From assembly GCA_963795485.1 (NCBI GenBank), contig CAWCIL010000008.1, forward strand, positions 1,364,001 to 1,428,000: DNA of 64,000 nt, given 5' to 3'. Shown here one piece after another: positions 58,798 to 64,000 of the stretch. The notes under the pieces were generated by a model, which was not told the origin of the DNA, ran no database searches, and was given only the letters and a program-made list of their open reading frames with translations. This stretch comes from AP-15 sp963795485. GTDB lineage: Bacteria > Pseudomonadota > Alphaproteobacteria > ATCC43930 > CGMCC-115725. Position 1 is the stretch's first letter. Each line of letters begins with the position of its first letter. The translations under genes were made by a program, and so were the position numbers.

Positions 58798-58828
58798 GGC
58801 AGCCTGCGCTTGCGGTTGTCACTGCCGG

Positions 58829-58933
58829 TAGAAACCCGCCGGGAACCGATCGAGTTCCGCGTTCTGTCTAAAAAAAGTGCCAAACCCGTCACCCCGGCAA
58901 CCAGCCGGCGACCACGACAAAGGCGGGTTTCTA
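58829..58933. mobile_element. MITE-like element with 12-bp perfect terminal inverted repeats
   Basis: TAGAAACCCGCC (58829-58840) and GGCGGGTTTCTA (58922-58933) are perfect inverted repeats. They enclose 81 bases without coding potential, and TA sits at each outer end. That is the form expected of a miniature Tc1/IS630-type element. Next to it AGGCGCGGCTGGGC (58933-58946) is directly repeated at 58952-58965, spanning the stop codon of the DUF882 gene, so the insertion region was locally duplicated. Confidence 0.55.
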
Positions 58934-58949
58934 GGCGCGGCTGGGCTAG

Positions 58950-59510
58950 CTAGGTGCGGCTGGGCCAGGTCCAGTGGCGGACCGGACCGCAATCGACGTG
59001 GACGAAGTCGGAACGCGGATAGTAGCCGACACCGCCGCATCCGAGGCTCAGCGCGGCATTGCGGACCTGGTTCAGATTGCGTCGCTCGCTGCGCAAATCG
59101 ACCGCCATACCTTTGATATGATAGCTATTCTTGGCGACGCCGGCGCGTTCGAGGTAAAGCCGCCGGTTGGTGGTCGGCGAACGGTAGCCGCAGACGACCA
59201 GGAACGGATCCGGCGTCTCGAGCCGGTCGCGCAGCAACCCGAGGACATCGAGGACGCCGGCGTTCATCGGCCGGATCTCGTCGGTGTCGTGATCGCGCAA
59301 GATCCAGTTGATGTCACGCACCGCCTCGCGGATGTAGTGGCCATCGGCCCAGTAGACCGTGCGCAGCCACTCGCCGGTATGCACATTGTAGAGCGATACC
59401 GATCGCGGAGCGAAGGACACTGCCGTGGCGGGCTTGACCAGACCAACGGCAGCAATAGAGGCCGCGGCGCCGAGCAGCCGGCGCCGGCTCAACAGTGTGG
59501 ACGCTTCCAA
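58950..59510 (-). CDS. DUF882/YcbK-family peptidase M15-like exported protein
   Basis: The start is taken as TTG 59510 after GGGAG, giving 186 residues with a Tat-type signal (LSRRRLLGAAASIAAVGLV); the frame is open to 59546. The mature domain has DINWILRDHDTDEI, VVCGYRSPTTNRRLYLER and the metal site SYHIKGMAVDLRS with DFVHVDCGPVR. It is related to D-Ala-D-Ala-type M15 carboxypeptidases, so a peptidoglycan role is likely. Confidence 0.9.
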   Translation of the reverse strand: MEASTLLSRRRLLGAAASIAAVGLVKPATAVSFAPRSVSLYNVHTGEWLRTVYWADGHYIREAVRDINWILRDHDTDEIRPMNAGVLDVLGLLRDRLETPDPFLVVCGYRSPTTNRRLYLERAGVAKNSYHIKGMAVDLRSERRNLNQVRNAALSLGCGGVGYYPRSDFVHVDCGPVRHWTWPSRT

Positions 59511-59629
59511 TGTGACTCCCCCAATTCCCCAGGGGGGCCATAACATTCAAAATCCTGTTGAACAAGTCCGATGGGGCAAAACCGAAGCGCCTGCCGCCAG
59601 TTGTTACAATTTTCGCTTTCTCAGTTGAA

Positions 59630-61116
59630 TTATCGAATTTGCCTATCACCCTTAACGTTGGCCGCCATCGAATTTTCGGCAATCGGAGGCTGTCGCGCCC
59701 GGTTCAGATATGCCCAGATTCGGCTGTCGCGCTGATAGGGGTCCGCGCGAAATTCGATCGAGCCATCCGATTCGATTGCGGCGGTGCGATAAACGATGAA
59801 GACCGGCATCGGCTTTGGCAATGCTCGTCCATGCGTGCGACCGACCGCAATTGCCTTGGCGACCATCTCGGGGCTTTGCCCGAGCAGCAGGCCGGCCAAC
59901 ACTTGTGGGGCCTCGACGCGCACGCAGCCATGGCTCATCATCCGTTCCGACGCCTGAAAGCGCCATTTCTCCGGCGTGTCGTGCAGGTAGACATCGAAGC
60001 GGTCCGCCATCTCGAATTTGAGCCGACCCAGTGCGCTGTAAGGCCCTGCCTCCTGCTGCACCGCCATCGAACCGCGATAGCGCATATGATGCTCGGCCAG
60101 ATAGTGGCGATCGGTCGCCAGTCTCGGCCGGATCTCCTTCTCAAAAATCGAGCGCGGGATATTCCACGGTGGGTTGAACAGGATATCCCTGATCACGGAC
60201 TGAAACTCGGGTGTCTGATTGTCGAACTCGCCGACTACGACCCGCGTCGTGAAGACCGGCCGGTCGTCGCGAAACAGCTGGAGCCGGGCGACCGCCGTAT
60301 CGACGACGATGCGTTCGGCGGGCATGCTTCGCGGCAGCCAGCGCAGGCGCTCGAGATTGACCGCGAGCTGCCGCGCCCGCCGCTGCGCATCGGGCCGTCC
60401 CAGGGCGGCGCGCCCTCTCCCGAGGCCTTCACCCGCAGCGATCAGGTGGTCGGCCAAATAGGCCTGACTCATCGCCGAATATTCCGGCGAGGTCGGGGCA
60501 AGGGCCTCGATCGCGGCTGCCGGATCGGGGGCGGCGATCGCCGCATCGAGTGCGGCGACGATATCGACCGGTGCGGGCTGCAACGCTTCGTCGCCCGAGC
60601 GATCCTGGATCGGCACAGCGCCCTGTCCCAGCGCGTCGGCATACGGAGAGAAACGCATCGGAGAGCAGCAGGTCGCGCTCGATCGGCGACAAGGACGCCC
60701 AATGCCCGGAAAGGATCGCGGTGTGAAAAATTGCCGGATCGAGACCCTGCTCGCCGGCGTGCCGGACGGCCTCCCACAACGAGGCCGCCTGGGCCGGATA
60801 ACGGTCCCACACCGTCCCGTATCGATGCGCCAGGTAAAAGCGGCGCAGCAGGTGCTCGTTCAGCCGCTCGCCGGCGAGCGTCAGCCGTGACGACGGGTCG
60901 AGCCGGTCCTCGATATCGACATTGCCGTCGAACGGGGTCAGGGTCGCAGGTCCGACAGCGGCATCGGTCGAGGCGTGCGTCGTCGAGCGTTGTTGCCGGA
61001 ACCGCCACCGGCGGATCGGCCATCGCCCGCGCTGCGGAATAGCTCAGGCCGGCGGCGGCGAGGGCCAGCGCGAACCCGGCCGCGGTCAGGCGCCGTGCGG
61101 CGGCATCGCGCCGAAC
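59630..61116 (-). CDS. L,D-transpeptidase, YcbB/LdtD-like (frameshifted)
   Basis: The enzyme forms 3-3 peptidoglycan cross-links. A signal-like segment (RRLTAAGFALALAAAGLSY) is followed by LTPFDGNVDIEDRL and LRRFYLAHRYGTVWDRYPAQ. After a shift near 60655, DALGQGAVPIQDRSGDEALQ continues into the YkuD catalytic domain (VVVGEFDNQTPEF, FNPPWNIPRSIF, and MMSHGCVRVEAPQVLAGLLL with the catalytic Cys). A second shift lies near 60990. The start codon is not identifiable in the present sequence. The motif order matches YcbB, which has a scaffold domain before YkuD. Confidence 0.83.
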
Positions 61117-61331
61117 TGGGGAGAGTCTGCAACTCTTGGCCTCGCTTGCCGGTTTTCCGGGCGGTGACGACGCCGTCCGGCCGTGGGCGATCGATATAAA
61201 TTGCCATCCCCTCTAAAAATTGGCGTAACCCTGTTCAGGCGTGAGCCTATCACGCGCAGGCCCGTTCTGCATCTGACGCATAGCGAGAATGGCGCGGCTG
61301 GGCCGGGGGTTGGCGCGCGGGACGAGAGGGC

Positions 61332-63234
61332 ATGAGCGGCGCAGAAACCGAAGAGCGAACCCCGCAAAGCGTGTTGCGGGCGGTTTTTGGCTTCGACAGC
61401 TTCCGCGGTTCCCAGCGGGCGGTGATCGAGCAGGTCGTCGCCGGCGGCGACGCCGTCGTGCTGATGCCGACTGGCGGCGGCAAATCCCTGTGCTATCAGA
61501 TCCCGGCATTGCTGCGCCCGGGCCTCGGCGTCGTTGTCTCGCCGCTGATCGCGCTGATGAAGGACCAGGTCGATGCGCTGGGCCAAGCCGGGGTACGCGC
61601 CGCGGCGTTGAACTCGCGCCTCTCTCCGGCCGAGGCGGCGGCGGTCGAAGAGACGGTCGGCAATGGTGCTCTCGACCTGCTCTATGTGTCGCCCGAGCGG
61701 GTCCTGACCGCGCGCTGCCTAGATCTGCTCGAGCGGTCCCGGCTCGCCCTCTTCGCGGTCGACGAAGCTCATTGCATCTCGCAGTGGGGGCACGATTTCC
61801 GCCCCGAATACCAGCAGCTCTCGGTGCTCAAGAGGCGCTTTCCGCAGGTGCCGCTGCTGGCATTGACCGCGACCGCCGACGAACCGACGCGGCGCGACAT
61901 CGTCGCCCAGCTCGGGCTCGGTCATGCTCCAGTCTTCGCCGCCGGCTATGACCGCCCGAACCTTTTTTACCGCGTCGTCGCCAAACAGAGCCCACTCGAC
62001 CAGCTATGGCGGTTTCTCGCCGCCGAGCATCCGGGCGATGCCGGGATCGTCTATTGCTTCACCCGCAAGGCAGTCGACGAAACGGCCGCCTGGCTCGCGG
62101 CGCGCGGGCGCGTGGCGCTGCCCGTACCATGCCGGCCTCGACAGCGCCGTGCGCGAGCGCAACCAGGAGCGCTTTCTGCGCGAGGAGGGCGTTATCGTCG
62201 TCGCGACGATCGCCTTCGGCATGGGCATCGACAAGCCCAACGTCCGCTTTGTCGCCCATCTCGACGCGCCGAAAAACCTCGAAGCCTATTACCAGGAGAC
62301 CGGCCGCGCCGGGCGCGACGGGCTGCCGGCCGACGCGTGGATGACCTACGGCATCGCCGATGTGATGAATTTGCTGCGCCTCATCGACAGCGGCGAGGCG
62401 AGCGAGCGCCAGCGCCGCATCGAGCGCCAGAAGATCGAGGCGCTGATCGGCTATTGCGAGACGGTCTCGTGCCGCCGCCAGGTGCTGCTCGGCTATTTCG
62501 GCGAGCCCGATCACCCGCCCTGCGGCAATTGCGACAATTGCCGCGAGCCGGCCGAAAGCTGGGACGGCACGATCGCCGCGCAAAAGGCGCTCTCCGCGGT
62601 CTACCGCACCGGCCAGCGCTTTGGCGCGCATTATCTCGTCGACGTGCTGCTCGGCGCCGACAACGAACGGATCACGCGCTTCGGCCACGACCGGCTGAAG
62701 ACCTTCGGCGTCGGCAGCCGAGCTCGACCGCCGCGCGCTGGCTCTCGGTGTTCCGCCAGCTGGTGGCGCAAGGGCTGGTCATGCCCGATCCCGCCGGGCA
62801 TGGCGGGCTTTGCCCTGGCGCCGGCGGCCGCGGAGATCCTGCGCGGCGCCAGAACCGTGCATTTCCGCCTCGACGCGCCGCGCCGGGGACGCGAGCGGGC
62901 GCGCGCACGCGACCGCCGAACGGCGCCGGCGACGGCCGGCCTCGATCCGGCGGCGCAGGACTTGTGGGAGGCGTTGCGCGCCTGGCGCCTCGCCGAAGCG
63001 CGCCGACAGGAGCTGCCGCCCTACGTGATCTTTCACGACGCGACCCTGATCGAGGTGGCCCGCCGCCGCCCGGCCTCGCTCGCCGCCTTGGCCGAAATCC
63101 CCGGCATCGGCCGCAGCAAGCTCGACCGCTACGGCGCCGCCGTCATCGCCGTGGTCGCAGCTAAGCGAAGGCCGAAAATTCTTCTCCGGCTTAACGCTTC
63201 GTCAAGCATTCAATCGCATTCTGCGCGCGATTAA
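61332..63234 (+). CDS. recQ: ATP-dependent DNA helicase RecQ (four frameshifts)
   Basis: RecQ unwinds DNA in recombination repair. Visible: Walker A VVLMPTGGGKSLCYQIPALL, SPLIALMKDQVDAL, Walker B/DEAH with FAVDEAHCISQWGHDFRPEY, motif VI GRAGRDGLPADAW and the zinc ligands CGNCDNCRE. The winged helix (YLVDVLLGADNERITRFGHD) and C-terminal HRDC (LAEARRQELPPYVIFHDATL) follow. Shifts near 62118, 62720, 62745 and 62815 are each repaired by deleting one base, giving about 632 residues. The stop is set at 63232-63234. Confidence 0.9.
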
Positions 63235-63250
63235 CCCCCAGGAGAATGCG

Positions 63251-63445
63251 ATGCTCGCGCTTTACGTCAGGTTCCTCACCAGGGATTTCCTCACCAAGGA
63301 ATCCCTCTTCAAGGATAACGCCGGGGTCACGGCGATCGAATACGGGCTGATCGCGGCCCTCGTCGCAGTGGTCTGCATCACCGCATGGAAGCTGCTCGGC
63401 ACCAGCCTCAGCACGTCCTTCAGCAACGTTGCCGGCAGCGTCTGA
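63251..63445 (+). CDS. Flp-family type IVb pilin
   Basis: The 64-residue pre-pilin has a basic leader ending in DNAG, then VTAIEYGLIAALVAVVCITA. The prepilin peptidase would cut after Gly, and the Glu-Tyr pair is the Flp hallmark. CCAGGAGAATGCG precedes the ATG. Two flp genes stand in tandem here; the tad/cpa assembly genes are not in the window and may follow past the right edge. Confidence 0.93.
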   Translation: MLALYVRFLTRDFLTKESLFKDNAGVTAIEYGLIAALVAVVCITAWKLLGTSLSTSFSNVAGSV

Positions 63446-63554
63446 GCGGATAATAAACCGCCGCCGCTCAACGCTCGACGGCACCGTTCGCGACGTCGAG
63501 CGGTGACCCGCTACATCGCTTCTGAACCTGCCGGCGATGTGGATGTAGCCAGCG

Positions 63555-63764
63555 ATGCCTGGCGCGCCGCCGCAATCCGCGCGACGTCCGCCTTGCCGCC
63601 TGACCCTGGCGTCCTTCGCCAAGCTCGCGCCGGACGATGCGGGCGTCACCGCGATCGAGTACGCCTTCATTGCCGGGTTGGTGGCAATCGTCATTGTCGG
63701 CGCGGTGACGGCCCTGGGCAGCTCGGTGAGCGGCCTGTTCGGCTCGGTGCTGACCGGGTTTTGA
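63555..63764 (+). CDS. Second Flp-family type IVb pilin
   Basis: The 69-residue product has LASFAKLAPDDAGVTAIEYA followed by FIAGLVAIVIVGAVTALGSS, again with Gly, Val and Glu-Tyr around the cleavage site. ATG 63555 gives a long leader (about 30 residues); a shorter start is possible. It lies 109 bases after the first flp gene and is a diverged paralogue, sharing GVTAIEY. Confidence 0.88.
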   Translation: MPGAPPQSARRPPCRLTLASFAKLAPDDAGVTAIEYAFIAGLVAIVIVGAVTALGSSVSGLFGSVLTGF

Positions 63765-64000
63765 GATCCGAACCGGCCGCAGCCGGTCCTGCCCTCTCGG
63801 TTCGGGGCCACTCTTCAGTACGTTGCCAGCCGGCCTCGCTGTCTTTTGGCCTTGCCCTGGTGATCGCAGCGGAATGCCGCGGCGTCCTTCCAGGGATAAA
63901 TCGGCTTTCTCCGCTCTTAATCGTTTGATCCGAAAGAATTCTAAAAGCCTTGATACTTAGTCGTTCCGGCGAAAGCGGTTGTAATACAATGTGTTTTGAT
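63765..64000. other. Non-coding right edge of the window
   Basis: No gene is supported. CCGGCCGCAGCCGG at about 63773-63786 is a G+C-rich near-palindrome after the second flp gene and may act as a terminator stem, without a T run. The last 60 bases become A/T-rich (TTGTAATACAATG), as before a promoter of a gene beyond the edge. Confidence 0.4.

Overview
The window is high-G+C DNA, densely coded on both strands, from an alphaproteobacterium, probably Rhodospirillales-like. Family content supports this: a phasin, Flp pilins, a hflK-hflC-DUF2065-degP block, a TPP-controlled thiO-thiS-thiG operon, a remnant of the eukaryote-like dimeric isocitrate dehydrogenase and a DUF3309 micro-protein. Most genes are housekeeping. 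I could not assign a genus.

Layout. 0.4-4 kb: TetR regulator with an EmrA/EmrB drug-efflux pair. 4-8 kb: prs, rplY, pth, ychF and a MazF/PemK-like toxin, with a decayed SDR fragment before prs. 8-12 kb: TMEM175-type channel, glgA, PAS histidine kinase. 12-17.5 kb: envelope proteins (lipoprotein, SH3/nuclease-like protein, FecR-DUF6600 protein) and a class III cyclase fused to an OmpA-like domain. 17.5-23 kb: ilvC, ilvN, ilvB, miaA, serB. 23-31 kb: MFS, degP, a roughly 410-base G-only/GA tract, DUF2065, hflC, hflK, apbC and an rRNA/tRNA methylase. 31-41 kb: MFS with divergent LysR, DTW protein, galU, phosphohexomutase, D,D-carboxypeptidase, phasin, NIPSNAP, carboxylesterase. 41-46 kb: double cold-shock protein, LLM oxidoreductase, 3-oxoacid CoA-transferase, Crp/Fnr regulator. 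46-47.2 kb: a complete IS630-family element. 47-53.5 kb: receiver protein, TPP riboswitch with thiOSG, rhomboid protease, AlkA-like glycosylase, LOG protein. 53.5-56.7 kb: a dimeric icd gene split by a full-length monomeric icd. 56.7-64 kb: dehydrogenase, acetyltransferase, small proteins, DUF882, L,D-transpeptidase, recQ and two flp pilin genes.

Most interesting locus. The N-terminal codons of the dimeric NADP-isocitrate dehydrogenase stop after residue 51. A 2.3-kb segment carrying the unrelated monomeric isocitrate dehydrogenase follows. The dimeric frame then resumes at the next expected codon, and is itself missing its catalytic middle. This looks like non-orthologous replacement of a TCA-cycle enzyme by insertion into the gene it replaced.

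Sequence quality. About 16 genes are broken by single-base frameshifts, and nearly all are repaired by deleting one base. Overall lengths fit this count modulo three, and downstream reading frames are intact. Together with the G tract this points to uncorrected sequence errors rather than real gene decay, so frameshifted genes are annotated here as intact in the organism unless stated.
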